Assembly (NCBI GenBank): GCA_039881145.1
Contig: JAYKKI010000088.1
Span: 5,850,001 to 5,914,000, forward strand
DNA length: 64,000 nt
Direction of reading: 5' to 3'
Origin: Druceiella hillmani
Lineage: Eukaryota; Arthropoda; Insecta; Lepidoptera; Hepialidae
Made by a program: the position numbers and the translations under genes. This document shows positions 12,419-23,689 of the stretch, piece by piece. The notes under the pieces are model-generated. The model had not been told where the DNA came from. It saw only the letters and a list, made by a program, of their open reading frames with translations, and searched no databases. Position 1 is the stretch's first letter. Every line of letters begins with the position of its first letter.

Positions 12419-12596
12419 ATAACATTTTAGGACTTATCCCTTGGAAGCTTCTTTTTTTTTCTTATCCTTTTTCTCCTTTTTCACCGGAGGTTTGGCTACG
12501 GGCGCCATGTTGATCCTGACCAGTAAAAGCTTTACTGGTCAGGGTTAACATAGCGCCCGTAGCCAAACCTCCGGTGAAAAAGGAGAAAAAGGATAA
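12419..12596 (-). pseudogene. Snap-back cDNA insert of a ribosomal-protein-like mRNA 5' end
   Basis: The insert is flanked by TTCAAAATTTAAC at 12406-12418 and 12597-12609, a 13-bp target duplication. On the minus strand the sense half starts with an oligopyrimidine CTTTTACTGG leader (a 5'-TOP-like start). It then has ATCAACATGG and a Lys-rich frame MAPVAKPPVKKEKKDKKKK, ending EASKG and a stop. The first 66 bases are also present inverted: 12462-12527 pairs with 12531-12596 with three mismatches around a three-base loop at the presumed mRNA 5' end. That is the layout of self-primed cDNA. The parent gene is not identified, and a ribosomal protein is inferred from the TOP leader and Lys/Ala/Pro N-terminus. 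Confidence 0.6.
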
Positions 12597-12785
12597 TTCA
12601 AAATTTAACTTTAAAGGAATGCCCTTGGGAACATTATTTTAGTTTTCCCACCGACATTATTTAGTTTTCGACCAGGAGTCGGTAAATAACTGCATTTTCT
12701 TCAATTTGGTATTACATCGGGATTCAGACAAAGAAATGTAATAAAATGGTAATAGTTGTATTATTTTAGGAATTTAAAGAAAAAG

Positions 12786-12815
12786 TACGTGGGTAAATAC
12801 TTTTGAGTGGTAGTG
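12786..12815. repeat. Right terminal repeat of the Tc1 relic
   Basis: Read on the minus strand from 12815 it begins CACTACCACTCAAAAGTATT and continues TTACCCACGT, a typical Tc1 terminal sequence. TA follows at 12816-12817. Confidence 0.6.
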
Positions 12816-13051
12816 TACACTAATAAAGAGTTCTATAGAAAGTTTTCATTAAGGTTTTCTTTTCAGGATGCATCATACCCACCTGAATATTTCAATTTTA
12901 CATTTATTTTAATTTTAATTTTACTTACCACTTTATCTTAATTAAACCTAAATTTTCAACAAAATATTTCACAATAACTGACCCCTTTAAATATGACCTC
13001 GTTGATAAATGCTGCATACGAACTTCGACTATTAATTTTGGCTTAAATTTT

Positions 13052-13230
13052 CTAACTCATTACGAACTCACTCAAAATTTTAATTTCGTAGCAACCTTTT
13101 TCAGATTCACAGGTATCCGGCCGAATCAAAGGTGTTTCTTCTATGCGGGGTCGAGTTGTAAAGTTTGACACTCTATAAATTGGGTTGCAAGTAAAAATTT
13201 CTTCTCCAACCATTAAGTGAAATACTTTTC
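13052..13230 (-). pseudogene. Block M1b, copy B
   Basis: A minus-strand frame with NFTTRPRIEETPLIRPDTC, then SEKGCYEIKILSEFVMS, and then a stop. It is the most complete example of the middle part of M1 (EIKILSEFVM). The splice-acceptor CAG of M1a is replaced here by TGG. Product unknown. Confidence 0.35.
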
Positions 13231-13249
13231 CCTTCCTCCGCAAATGAAA

Positions 13250-13860
13250 AGTTTAAAAACAGATATTATTTACAAACAACAAGCCTAAATGACGATATTG
13301 AACTTGAATCAAGCTTAGACTATTGAAATACTAATGATTTTAGGTCAAGGAGAAATACCCTAAAGGTTTTTATTTATTTGCGATTGTTAGAATACACAGA
13401 TAAATGGCTAGAACGAAAATATATGGCATTCTACATCTTTCACAGGCGAATACTTAATTTTTTTTTGGGATATAACTACAAATTAACAATTTTGAGATCT
13501 TTTCTTTTACTTGTACTGTGAGACCTTGTTTTTTGTCTAATTTCATGGGCCTAGGTTAACTGGAAGTATACTACAGGCCTTGATTTATACGAGGGTGTCA
13601 AAAAATACGGCATCAATTGTCGCATCTTTAGGCATTTTTTCTTTAACTTAGAGATTGTATGCTTTTACAGCTCCAGGGGTCCGTAAACCTAAGCAATTTA
13701 TGTTAATTTCAACTTAATATCTTCATGTGTCCCTGCAAAAAGGGGTCTTGAGAAACAAACAGAGATATAGAGTCCAATAAGAGTTCCTTTTTTTTCTTTC
13801 AAAGTAAGAAACCCTAAAAAAAACAAAAGCAAAGAGGAATTGAAATAAATATCATTAGTG
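13250..13860. other. Gene-free array tract between M1b and M7 (copy B)
   Basis: No gene seen. 13250-13330 matches 4080-4160 in unit A. The rest (13370-13800) has no partner I can point to and may be a small insertion. Confidence 0.35.
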
Positions 13861-13868
13861 ATTATGCG

Positions 13869-14054
13869 TCAACTACCAAACAACTCTATAATCCCATTTC
13901 TAAAGCAGTCAATGAAGTAGATAAAATATCCGGACTGGATGCATTTCCCAAGATTCTTTTGAAAAATATAAACGCTCAAAGAAGACGCTGAAGGATATTC
14001 GTGCGCGCTCTGGACAGGTGAAATAAACCATAACATTTTCCTCTCGATCAGCAA
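13869..14054 (-). pseudogene. Block M7, copy B
   Basis: A 61-residue minus-strand frame with FISPVQSAHEYPSA and CFRNGIIELFGS, aligned with copy A (4486-4700). The middle differs greatly and carries frameshifts relative to copy A. The array context is the same: M1b lies about 600 bases away on the same side. Confidence 0.3.
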
Positions 14055-14059
14055 CCAAG

Positions 14060-15900
14060 AGCGTAAAATGTTGCTATACTCAAGGTCGACGAATTACAAA
14101 AGTAATGTGAAATAAAGTAAAAAATTAAACAATCCTTACGATAATATTTTTTTTTAATTTTAGTACCTTTTACATAATACAAAAATGCGTTAATTTAACT
14201 GAAAAATATTTAAGTTAATATCCATAGGATAAATTTCTCTAGGATAAGTATGCATTACCGATTCGACTATAGCGTATTACACTATTTACACCGGGTGACT
14301 TTCATGACACATGTGAGAACAAGCTTTATTGGAAATGTCGCATATTTCCTAAAAATAATTTTCTTAAATGGGAAGCAATGTTACGTGGTATTTTTAAGTG
14401 ATTACTCATTTACAATCTAGTCACGCCCAGTGTTAATTAATTAAGTGGTTATTGTATTTTCAATACAATTACTATATTCTGTGGTGTATTATCTATTTCA
14501 AGCCGTAACTGAATAAGTGTAATTTCATTGAGTACTAAATCCTTTCCGCGTTTTGCAGAAAAAATTTTGATACTTTTTCACGTAGGAGCTTTAGTTCTAG
14601 GGTTAACATTTTTTTAAAGAAGCGTTGGTAAACGGAGAAAAATATTGTTATTCCCCAACTCGTGTGTCCCCCTCTCCCCGTCTGTCACAGTGTTAGCAAA
14701 ATGTATGAAGCAGGACACAGAAGATATACTAAAAGTTTATCCAAGGTAAGTTTTAGTACTACAGCGGTGTTTTCAGATTTCAAATTTTTGAGTAATTTTC
14801 AATATGTTACGACCGTCAGTGATATTTTAACCGACATATTTGTGATATATTTACGTGGTGAAAAACAATATTAATATCTGCAAATAATTTACTGGAATTG
14901 CTATATGCTCTTAAATGGTTAAATTAATTTTTGTATATGCCCGAAAATAAATTTATACCCAACCTTTAGCGGATGAGTTTTATTCGTATTTAACAAGACT
15001 TCTTGAAGTGATTTTTTTTTAATTTTGTAAATAGATTCAATGTGTACTGCCACGAAAGAGTGTAACAGAAATAAAACAACAACAAGGATACAGTGGTGGA
15101 ATCTCGTCAAACTTATTACTTCATTTTAATCTCTACCACGGTTTAATAATATTATAATTTTTTTGTAGCGAACTTAGAGGAAAACTTTCCATAAGATGAG
15201 GGCTTTTTACCTCATGTCACAATTTGTTAATATATTAACAACATTTTAATGGTGTGTATTTAAGGCGAGTGGTTCAGGGTAAATATATAATTTATGTTTA
15301 AGATTATATATATATTTTTTACAACCGATTGAAATATATGCCATTTTAATGTATATAAGTTTCGTTTTCAATTCATTTTTATCGAATTAACTAGAAACTT
15401 TGAAAGATAGCCATTTCACAATTGAGGTGTAGTGGTTTAACTTATAAAAAAATTACAAAAATATGTTAAAGTGTAGGTTTCTGTTTATAAAATATAATAA
15501 TTTTTTTTGCCACTAAGGTCGCTTAGAAGAACATAAGTTTGTTAAAATTATATGTAAATTTTTGGTCCTATTTACCCTCGAGAAATTATATTTCTTTTAT
15601 TGTGTTATGATAAACACTTGTTTCTGATTTGTTTTCTTATAGAATTGAATAAAAAGAAAACGATTTGGGCTGAAAAAATTCTCAAATCTCTGAGACTCAC
15701 TCACCTAAATTTGTTGATACATAATTTTAATTTGATAATAAATTTTCTATATCTCTTTATACGATGTTATAATATAGTAGAATTAATTATAAAACAGGTT
15801 AAGAAACTAAACAATCACGCAATAATCAATATAAATTTCCCTTATTAAAAAAAGTTAGTTATAAAATTTGAAAAAGGAAATCCAAATTAAGACAAAAATC
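14060..15900. other. Gene-free array tract (copy B)
   Basis: Nothing coding. 14160-14310 matches 4800-4960. The 14520-14640 stretch ('cctttccgcgttttgcag' and 'cacgtaggagcttta') matches 36370-36440 in the last unit. 15560-15900 matches 5430-5800 and 32510-32760. Confidence 0.4.
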
Positions 15901-15901
15901 G

Positions 15902-16170
15902 TTTCATTTAAGTTTTATTTAGAACTAAATGAAACTACGTGATACAGTGTTATATCTACTTTATTTAATTTCTTAAACACGTCCTAGGTTTTGTTTCATA
16001 ACAATATCTTCAGGTAAGCAATTTGAAGAGAATTCTTCACGTGAAGATTCAAAATACCCACTTGAAGATGTCATACAACAAAACCTATGCCGTGGTTAAG
16101 AATTTAAATAAACTAGATATAATACTGCATCCCGTACTTTAATTTAGTTCGAAATAAAACTTAAGTGAAA
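15902..16170. mobile_element. Hairpin MITE, copy 1
   Basis: Its two halves are imperfect inverted repeats of about 110 bases, from 'tttcatttaagttttattt' at the left to 'aaataaaacttaagtgaaa' at the right. The centre carries an 'atcttcaggt' motif on each arm. It has no coding capacity. A second member lies at 23219-23412. Both are followed within about 25 bases by 'tttctacaaaat.aacgcca', so both may sit at the same place in the repeat unit. Confidence 0.65.
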
Positions 16171-16289
16171 ATGAATTTCTACAAAATCAACGCCATATAT
16201 ATTCAAAACAAAAATTGTCATCTTTCAAACTGTTAGAACATTTGGATGATGATAAAATGTCACACATAACTAATATCTTAATACAATTC

Positions 16290-16445
16290 TACCAAGTCTC
16301 GCCAAGACTAGACAAATTCATGCACTGGGAGCCTTGTCAGATAATTCTCTCTCACAGACGGCACTTCCATTGTTCAAGCGCTGGTATTTAATGTTGCAGG
16401 CGTTGTGTATGGCACGATTACCTTCAGCCCATTTCGTCTGAGGAG
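16290..16445 (-). pseudogene. Block M2, copy B: fossil first-exon-like segment
   Basis: On the minus strand it has 'ctcctcagacgaaatgggctg' at about 16441 and a leader of some 71 bases. An ATG at 16370-16368 opens MEVPSVRENYLTRLPVHEFV before a stop. RENYLTRL matches RDNYLTRL of copy E. The leader includes the conserved 'ctgaaggtaatc.tgc'. Product unknown. Confidence 0.4.
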
Positions 16446-16449
16446 ATCT

Positions 16450-18400
16450 GCAATGTAGTTTTGAAGTGCCTAGGATTGCCAGATGACCAACATTGTCCCG
16501 AAATGTGTGATATTGTCCCGTGTCCAGAAATGTAATAATTTTATTTTGGAAATATAAAAAGATGCGGTAATTCTTAAAATTGTTTTATTGGCATTTTTTG
16601 TGAACCATATGTTATAGCTGTAATGCAGTTTTATTGGTTTGATCATATATATATATATAGAATAGAAAGGAAAGAAATTAGAATAGAAAGACCTAAACTG
16701 ATTTCGATAAATATGACATAACGTCTCTTTTTGTGTTAAATTACCGTTATTTGAGAATGAATGAAACAGTTTATTTGAGAATGAATGATGAAACAATCAG
16801 TTTTTTAATTATTTTAATTTTCATTATAACAACATAACTCGGAGACTGAAAAGAAGAGTACCACAGGACTTATATTAAATTAATTAAGGAAATGTCATAG
16901 GATGTTTACCTTGCGAAACCTATAATATTGACACAAATATTGCTGAATGTCTCTTGGACAGATTGTAATAAGAAAAAAAAAATAACAACATAAGAAAACT
17001 TCCATTTATTTTTATTGATATTAATTGTTTTTTTTAGGGTTCAACTCTTTTGTTGGATCAAAGAAATATTTTTTTATTAAACTACTAGTATTTACTAAAA
17101 TTATACTGTAAAAATTAACATACTTTATGTTAATTTTTACAGTATACTCTTAGTAGAATTGGTCAGCCTTTTCCTTACATATTAAAAGGAAAACGAATCA
17201 AAATGGTTATTTTAAGATCGCATTTCGAGACAAAATATGTCTTTACTCAATAATTTTTTTTTCGTTAGCATAAAAAACAATAATTTCAGAATATCTAAGG
17301 ATGGAATGAATAAATAAGAAAGATGAAGCTTCATTACCGTTTAAATATATTTTTATTAGTTTAATTCTTTAGCTCTATTCATTCTTTTGTCATTTGTGTG
17401 GTAGCGAAATATTTGTAATTTTTTCGTTGCAAAAAACAGGAATACACATTTTAAATAACCGTCATTAATATTCATCATTAATATATACAACATTACAAAA
17501 ATATTTATAAAGGCTTACGGTTCAAGGAAAGTAGCAGCATGGCTATAGACGATATTCTTATAATTATACCTTCTTGTCTTTCTTCTGTCATAATAGTTTT
17601 GTTTAATTTATATATTTATTTTAGTAGTCTTTAAATTATACGTGTACTCATTATATGGTCTTATTGACATGGAATTAATCAATATATTTCAGTTATTCAA
17701 GGCACTATACAGGCATCCCACAAGGAAGACCAACAAAATGTCGGTGATAAGAAGGTTATTACACACACGAAACAATACATTTTATTATCCTAGGTCTAAT
17801 AATTTTAGAGATTTTTTTTCATTTCTTTTTAATTTTTGGTAGGCATTATTTCTATTCCAGCTTTTTTATTTTTAAGAACATTTTAATTAGGAAGACGAAT
17901 GGTCTACTTAAGTAAAATGTTATTCTTTGGTTATTATTGACAAAATAAAATTAAGGCGCTGAAACGTATGCATTTTTTAAATTACGAAACAGGAAAAGTG
18001 ATTTTTAACAATGTTAGTGTAAAAAATGTATGGCAACCTTGGGGAACTTTAATTGAAAAACATCTACAATTCACATAGATTTCAGACAGGTATAATTTTC
18101 TGGTACTAAGTCTTTTTATTCCCAAACCCATACCATTGATGATTTTTCGGCCATGTTAAAGTAAAACAAGTGTAGTATTTATGATCATACTGAATTTATT
18201 ATGTTTTTTTTTATTATAGTGTATGCTCAAAATGCCTTCTCCTAGCTCTTATGTATAGCTAGTATCTTCTTACAATTTTTTTTATAACTTCGTAAGCCCT
18301 TCTTTGTTTTTTACCACTTCAGGCACAAGCTTTAATTTTTGTATAAATCGTTATCTATTATCATTAGTAGTCTCATATATAAGAATAAATAAAAGAATAT
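16450..18400. other. Gene-free array tract (copy B)
   Basis: No gene supported. 17440-17680 matches 6550-6750 of unit A. It contains a perfect 21-bp hairpin (17102-17146) and a short duplicated 'tttgagaatgaatga.gaaac' pair at 16750-16795. Confidence 0.4.
17102..17146. repeat. Perfect hairpin, 21-bp stem
   Basis: 17102-17122 and 17126-17146 are exact reverse complements with a three-base loop (CTT). There is no neighbouring gene to terminate. It may be a small inverted duplication. Confidence 0.9.
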
Positions 18401-18407
18401 AGCCGAA

Positions 18408-19110
18408 TTAATTGAGGTCTGGCGAACGTGGTAGCCGTGCAATTGTACCACCAAGTGCTATCCATCGATTTGGGTAAGTTGCATTTAGGTATTCAGTTAC
18501 TTGTCGCAAAAATTGGACCAGTGAACCATCGTGCCGTAGCACGAGATTTCCAAGTTCGTCTCTTAAACACATTAGGTAACGAACTCCATTAAGCGTCGGC
18601 GGGAGTTCAAATGGACCAATAATTTTGCCATCCAGGATTTCAGCCCACAAATTGACTCCGGACTGATATTGAAATCTATCTTGCCTTATTATACGGGGAT
18701 TCTCGACGGCTCATTGGTATAAATTGTGCATAATAAATACTCCCATTCTTTTAAAACATGATTCATCGCTCCATAAGATTGAATTAAAAAAACGGATTTT
18801 GCCTGCATCGACGCAGCATCTCCCGACAGTAATATATTCGTCAAGAAATCCGCCGAATACTAGCAGAAGGAGTTTATTCCACTTCGCCCAGCACTTGACT
18901 CTTATCAACGTTTCTAAGTCTTTCTTCAGGAACTACTTTTATAGGAATTCAATCCTCTAAATATGAATTATTTACACGAAGTTCGGGATAGCGTTCGCGA
19001 TTAAGGTGGTGCTCGCAATACATACGTGTTGCGGCTTTCTGAGCATTCCTATAATTTTGTATAAATGAAACACATTTCTGCATATTCACGAGCAGTGTAA
19101 ATCTGAGACA
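18408..19110 (-). pseudogene. DDE transposase relic of the DUF4817 / mariner-like type
   Basis: Three minus-strand pieces run in the family's order. The N-terminal piece reads ARENMQKCVSFIQNYRNAQK and ends near RERYPELRVNN (19100-18955). The middle has PSASIRRISRRI and FFNSILWSDESCFKRMG (about 18900-18720), in which the D of WSDE is the usual first catalytic Asp. The C-terminal piece has NLWAEILDGKIIGPFELPP, then RYLMCLRDELGNL, LNATYPNRWI and RSPDLN (18660-18408), in which SPD holds the second catalytic Asp. It stops right after SPDLN, so the last catalytic residue and the C-terminus are gone. Stops and shifts separate the pieces. It interrupts an M1a block, whose remains start at 19168. Confidence 0.75.
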
Positions 19111-19167
19111 TTTTGCAATGCATTCGGTCAAACAATATCCAAATAAAAAGTACGAATAAGATCCAAA

Positions 19168-19225
19168 AGAGGTGTCTGATCGAATTGAAGGCGGTTCCGC
19201 GATCTGGATCTGATTAAGAGAAATA
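19168..19225 (-). pseudogene. Block M1a, copy C: remnant next to the transposase relic
   Basis: On the minus strand the acceptor-like 'ttctcttaatcag' is present and is followed at once by IQIAEPPSIRSDTS. About 60 bases of the usual exon start are deleted, and the remainder is cut off by the DUF4817-type element. Confidence 0.4.
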
Positions 19226-19259
19226 CTTTCTCCTTTTTCTTTTAAAGGCAAAATTAAGC

Positions 19260-20015
19260 AAGTTATTTACAAACGTTGATTTTATATAAGTATATTATAT
19301 TTTTAAATTTTTTTTTTGAACGTGCGGAAGTTAAGACTAAAAAATATAATTTACATATTCACCTGTTTTCAAACCAACAGAAAGTTTCTTCATTTAACAA
19401 ACAAGATATCGTAAATGGACATTAAACATTTTAGTCGTTAATTAATTAAGGGCTAAAACAAGGTGAATGCCTTATTTATACAACATATAGTAAGCATAGG
19501 TTCTATCTCATGATTACAATTCCAAAGAAGTATTAGCAAATTACCCACTTTGGGTCTTTTATTTGCTCGCTCGTTTTATTCGAATCATATTATTCATTAG
19601 AGGAATACAGTTATTAGATACGACAGGTAACGATTTTTTCTTTGTTTTTGTATACTTTACACATTTAAAAACCATATAAATTTAACTTAAGCGGTGTTTG
19701 GGTCAAAATCTATATGAAGCGTTTACCTTAACAACTCAATTGTAGCGTAATACGCTATCCTGACTCTCATAGGGTTATTTTCGTAACATATTTATTTGAC
19801 GTTGCTTTAGTTGATTTACCGGTTGAGTCACCGGAGAAGACATTTTATTTAAAATATAGTATGCCTAGGGAAAAAGAGATATCCTGAATTGATAACAACA
19901 CCATCTGGTATTTTTATGTCTTCAGTCTTCATTCAAATATTAATCGACTTCATCGTGACTTAATCAAGGAATTATCGCAAATCCATTTCAATTTGTTTTT
20001 TCTTCCTTTTGAACT
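19260..20015. other. Gene-free array tract (copy C)
   Basis: It matches about 9950-10560 of unit B (for example 'atattcacctgttttcaaa' and the 'gtagcgtaatacgctatcc' stretch near 19745 against 10430). No gene. Confidence 0.4.
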
Positions 20016-21634
20016 AACTACTGACTTCTTTCTGTGTATCATAAGAAATGTCAAGGGCCTTATTTTTCATTCATAATTCATTCATTCATCATTGAAATTT
20101 GTACTATGGAGGGATGGTATGACGTTAAAAGAAATTAAGTAATTTTAGATATTTTAGTAATAAATTGGATTATTAATGCTTTTTGTTATATTGAGGCATT
20201 TTTTGTCATCTGAGTGGAAGTTGAAACATTTATTATAAATCGATGGACTACATGTTCAATTCTTTGTTAAGATTATAAATTATACACACATGATTCAACC
20301 GTGTATGGGCCTCCACCTTTTTTCTTTACCTGTTAAATAACTAGTTTTATTTAAACTGCAAATTTTAAGCACGAATGAAACAAATTATTCTATTATACCT
20401 ATATAAGTTACATTTATTTGATTATAATAATAATATAAAATAAAAGAGAGGACTTCGTTAACTACTGACTTCTTTCTGTGTATCATAAGAAATGCCAAGA
20501 GCCTTTTCTTAATTTTCATTCGTTTACATTCGTTATTTTTCATACAGAAGTTTTAGGTTTAAATTAGAGTAAATTTAAATAAGCAAGTTATACTATTTTT
20601 TTTTATTTTTCCTTACCTCAAAAGAAATACAGAATCCTTATAACATCGCTCCTACAACTATTCGTCACCATTTTTCAATGTTAAGAATCTGAAAAAATTT
20701 TGTTAACCAACTTTGGAGGGGGCTATTTTGATTTAATTTTTTTCTGTTTTGTATATAGTATTCAATTAATTTTTTTTAACTTCCAGCCGTGCGTGGCATG
20801 AATTGAAACAGTGAGTTACTTTCGAAACTTCAATGGCGAAGTTGAGAAAAAAACAGCGTTACTAGGAAACAGCGGTTGCTCATAGCCTATTTTATTTTTG
20901 TATTATTAAGCCAGAAACTATAACAATAATTTTAGATGTACTATGTGCTATTTAATATTTAAACTTTTACACGTACCTAGGTGTATACGAAACCGTCGTG
21001 GTGCGAGTTGAATTTGTAACAAACGGTTTTTTAAAATAAGATATATTATCGCGCAATAGGTTATTAATTGATTCAAGTGTGTGTGTAAAAATAGTGTGAA
21101 GAAAATAATGCTACATGAGTGGGAACAAAACTTCAAAGGGGGACAAAACTTATAGAGTGGGTATGGACTAAATTTCAAAGTCCGTACCTACTCAATAAAT
21201 TTAGTATAATATAAATTTAAAAAATCTTAGCGCGAATCCTTTACACAACTTACTGAAAAAAATATGTAATAGTATAGAGAAGTTATTCCAAAATATAAGA
21301 AACATCAATTTTTAGGTTTTGTCTTCTTGTTATTTTTAATAACAATATTTTGACCAAATTTTGAAGACATTGGCGACTCAGGATAAATTATGGAATTTCC
21401 TTTTACCCCACTTAAATTTTACCATCGGACCGTTCGTTTTCTCACAGGACAGAAATATGGGTCATTTTAGTGTACTCGAGTCTTATTTTTTCTCGGTTAA
21501 AAGAATATAAATTATGTACTTTCAATTTAATTAGATTTTTGCCACTATACGATTTGTTAATCAGCCAATGATAATTTCTATAAAAAAATTAAAGAAATTG
21601 ATTATTTTTTTACGAGTTAATCTTTTATTGAAAT

Positions 21635-22483
21635 AAATCCTCCGTAGTTAACTAACGTTCCTCATTAGTTGAATAATGAAATTGATGACAGAGTAAAACC
21701 TTCTTTAAATAATATCATCAGAAAAAGACCACATATGACTTTCCTAAGTTCTGAAGAAGAGCACGATTAATCGTGTTAATCTTCTCTGATATCATAACAG
21801 GACACTATTGAAGTTCGTTTAGTGATAAAGATTTCAACAAAAAAATCATTAAGATTTAAATATAGAGAGGGATATAAAGGCCGAGCAGCGACAATGTGTT
21901 AGTCGGAAGATATATAATTCACAACAAGAAGTACCCTATTTTATCAGTGAAAATTGTGACAAAAGTGATGATGAATGTTTGATTATAAGTATAAGAACTT
22001 TTACATTTTAATCAGAATTCAAGAATGCTTTAGGTTTAAGTAAAAGTTCAGTATTTTACTTAAATCCTCCGTAGTTAACTAACGTTCCTCATTAGTTGAA
22101 TAATGAAATTGATGACAGAGTAAAACCTTCTTTAAATAATATCATCAGAAAAAGACCACATATGACTTTCCTAAGTTCTGAAGAAGAGCACGATTATTCG
22201 TGTTAATCTTCTCTGATATCATAACAGGACACTATTGAAGTTCGTTTAGTGATAAAGATTTCAACAAAAAAATCATTAAGATTTAAATATAGAGAGGGAT
22301 ATAAAGGCCGAGCAGCGACAATGTGTTAGTCGGAAGAGATATAATTCACAACAAGAAGTACCCTATTTTATCAGTGAAAATTGTGACAAAAGTGATGATG
22401 AATGTTTGATTATAAGTATAAGAACTTTTACATTTTAATCAGAATTCAAGAATGCTTTAGGTTTAAGTAAAAGTTCAGTATTT
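21635..22483 (+). repeat. Near-identical 426-bp tandem duplication of block M6
   Basis: 21635-22060 and 22061-22483 differ at only a few positions that I can see. Each copy carries the M6 TATA box (21873-21879 and 22300-22306). This is far younger than the divergence between units. Confidence 0.9.
21873..21879 (+). promoter_or_regulatory. TATA-like box in block M6 (TATAAAG)
   Basis: It aligns with the TATA box at 11025-11032. The context 'atatagagagggatataaagg' is shared, and TTAGTCGG lies about 28 bases downstream. It is duplicated at 22300-22306. Confidence 0.35.
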
Positions 22484-22905
22484 AAAAAAAAAATTGTACG
22501 ATGGAGGGATGGTATGAGGTTATAAGTTTCCATTAAGTAATTTTTAGATATTTTAGTAATAAATAAGATTATTAATGCTTTTTGTTATATTGAGGCAATT
22601 TTTGCCATCTGAGTGGAAGCAAGGTTCCGTGTGTGTGTCTTCACCTTGTTTCTTTACCTGTTATATAACTAGTTTTATTTATACAGAAATTTTTAAGTAC
22701 CAATGTAACAAATTATTCTATTATACCTATAAAAGTTACATTTATTTGATTATAATAATAATATAAAATAAAAATTCAAAGAACACCTTCTTTACATTTG
22801 AGAAAATCTTAAATGTTGGAATATCATCAATAGATCAATAGACCGATTTCGATAAAACAAACTATTGTTTTTTAATAAATTATTCAAATAAATTGAATAT
22901 GATAA

Positions 22906-23215
22906 TTGATATCTGTGTTTCTTAAATATAATCAATGTAATGTTTTTAAAGATTTCGATAAATTAAATTTTTGTTTAATTATTTTTTTTAGGTTATCAAT
23001 AAAGAAAACGGTATATAGAGTTTTTAAACAAATGCACACAATATTCGATTTGGAAACATTGCTTGGAGAATATTATGGGCAAAGTGGTGGTTCAACTGGG
23101 GCTTTACATTTTAAAAAAAAATAAAATTATACCACAATATTATAAACTATCGATATTATAAACTACGATATTGATTTACTTCTAACAAATATATTTTATT
23201 CAATAATGACATTTT
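22906..23215. other. Gene-free tract before MITE copy 2
   Basis: A 72-codon open stretch (22906-23124) shows no recognisable motif and A/T-driven composition. I do not call it a gene. A small 'tataaactatcgatat' / 'ataaactacgatat' direct repeat lies at 23140-23175. Confidence 0.4.
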
Positions 23216-23218
23216 TCG

Positions 23219-23412
23219 TAACTAATAAAACTATATGATGTAGTATTATTTCTACTTTATTTAAATTCTTAACCACGACCTAGGTTTCGTTGTATGTCAA
23301 CATCTTCAGGTGGGTAGTTTGTAAAGACTTTTTCATACAACAAAACCTAGGTTGTGGTAAAGAATTGAAATAAAGTAGAAATAATGCTTCATCACGTAAT
23401 CCCATTTAGTTG
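23219..23412. mobile_element. Hairpin MITE, copy 2
   Basis: Imperfect inverted halves of about 95 bases, with 'ctactttattt.aattctt' on one side and 'aagaattgaaataaagtag' on the other. The 'acctaggttt.gttgtatg' core is shared with 15902-16170. No coding capacity. Confidence 0.65.
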
Positions 23413-23689
23413 AGAAAAATTTAATTTTGATATATTTCTACAAAATTAACGCCAAATATATTAATTATTCAATAATATCAAGTCAATTATGTAATACGTT
23501 ATTTAAATTCATAAAATTTATTGGAGAAACACCAGAGCAAGTCTCTGAAAGGACCAGTATTTCACCTACTTTTAAAAATGTTCTGAATCAAGTCAGAGAT
23601 ATTAGTAATGAATCTCCAGTAAAAAACTATGTTTGTAGATTACGCTTCAAGCGTTTTATTTATGGAGTTCCATGGCACTAGGATAGTAG

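Larger units (their letters stand above)
11540..12815 (-). mobile_element. Tc1-type DNA transposon relic
   Basis: It holds a broken Tc1 transposase (11540-12248) and, at its right end, a Tc1-like terminal sequence on the minus strand beginning CACTACCACTCAAAAGTATT (12815-12796), next to TA at 12816-12817 (the Tc1/mariner target). No matching left terminus was found, so the left end looks truncated. A TA microsatellite (11795-11842) splits the transposase, and a 178-bp secondary insert lies at 12419-12596. It interrupts array unit B. Confidence 0.75.
20017..22775 (+). repeat. Segmental duplication in unit C, one copy internally deleted
   Basis: The start 'actactgacttctttctgtg' occurs at about 20017 and again at about 20460. 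The end 'gattataataataatataaaataaaa' occurs at about 20425 and again at about 22750. The second copy contains the M6 blocks between start and end, while the first lacks roughly 2 kb. This is the footprint of a tandem duplication followed by deletion in one copy. Confidence 0.6.
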
